Origin: Phycisphaerales bacterium
GTDB lineage: Bacteria > Planctomycetota > Phycisphaerae > SM23-33
Reading direction: 5' to 3'
DNA length: 5,114 nt
Assembly (NCBI GenBank): GCA_003171235.1
Contig: PMYM01000112.1
Location: 1-5,114, forward strand
Below the pieces are notes generated by a model. That model saw nothing but the letters and a program-made list of their open reading frames with translations, was not told the DNA's origin and did no database searches. A program made the translations under genes and the position numbers. Below are positions 5,036 through 5,114 of this stretch, one piece after another (positions within the stretch are counted from its first letter, which is position 1; each line of letters starts with the position of its first letter).

Positions 5036-5066
5036 TCGTGCGTGGTTAGGGGCTCTAACAGAACCT

Positions 5067-5095
5067 ACGCGGAGCCGCGTTGCGGCCAAAACCGC
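5067..5095. repeat. Short GC palindrome cluster near the window end
   Basis: ACGCGG (5067-5072) and CCGCGT (5075-5080) form a near-perfect palindrome. GCCGC (5074-5078) can instead pair with GCGGC (5082-5086), and GCGG (5082-5085) with CCGC (5092-5095). The stretch GGAGCCGCG followed by GCGGC also occurs at 832-848 after the DUF4159 gene, with one base more between the two blocks. These may be copies of a small dispersed palindromic motif, but chance in GC-rich DNA is not excluded. Confidence 0.3.
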
Positions 5096-5114
5096 TCAGA
5101 TGCAAGGAAGGCCG

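Overview
The window is GC-rich (roughly two thirds G+C by eye) and bacterial. It holds five protein genes: three on the + strand in the left half and two on the - strand in the right half, meeting head-on near 2843/2930. A planctomycete-type DUF4159 protein, a single-pass thioredoxin-like protein with a proline-rich cytoplasmic tail, sparse use of Shine-Dalgarno sites and many small intergenic palindromes suggest a Planctomycetota (Phycisphaerae-like) or other PVC-group genome. That placement is inference; no rRNA or marker gene is present.

Layout. 1-810 (+) is the 3' part of a DUF4159 gene cut by the window edge; its visible start looks like the tail of a second, tandem DUF4159 unit. 811-1022 is intergenic, with two adjoining 8-bp-stem hairpins and a 7-bp-period repeat running into the next start codon. 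1023-2186 (+) is a DegT/DnrJ/EryC1/StrS-family PLP aminotransferase. 2187-2306 is intergenic with a REP-like pair of inverted palindromes. 2307-2843 (+) is a membrane-anchored thioredoxin-fold protein without a normal active-site CxxC. 2847-2937 is a perfect 31-bp inverted repeat built from 7-bp units, lying between the convergent genes and providing the stop codon of the next one. 2930-3634 (-) is a soluble GT2 glycosyltransferase of the dolichol-phosphate-mannose-synthase-like type. 3668-3752 is a second large inverted repeat built from 9-bp units. 3770-4915 (-) is a polytopic MraY/WecA-type polyprenyl-phosphate HexNAc-1-phosphate transferase. 4916-5114 has no recognisable gene but holds two mutually inverted palindromes and a short palindromic motif also seen near 832.

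How the genes may fit together. The aminotransferase (amino-sugar nucleotide synthesis), the WecA-like enzyme (first step of lipid-linked glycan assembly) and the GT2 enzyme would all suit cell-surface polysaccharide synthesis. They are not one operon, and no flippase, polymerase or other sugar-nucleotide enzyme is visible, so a joint pathway is only inferred. The DUF4159 and thioredoxin-like genes have no evident link to it.

The proteins are members of known families. The most distinctive content is intergenic: three short-period (7- or 9-bp) repeat tracts, two of them folded into large inverted repeats, each at or within a few bases of a start or stop codon, plus a REP-like paired palindrome with a compensatory base-pair change. 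I see no CRISPR array, transposase, tRNA or rRNA, and no convincing sigma-70 promoter.
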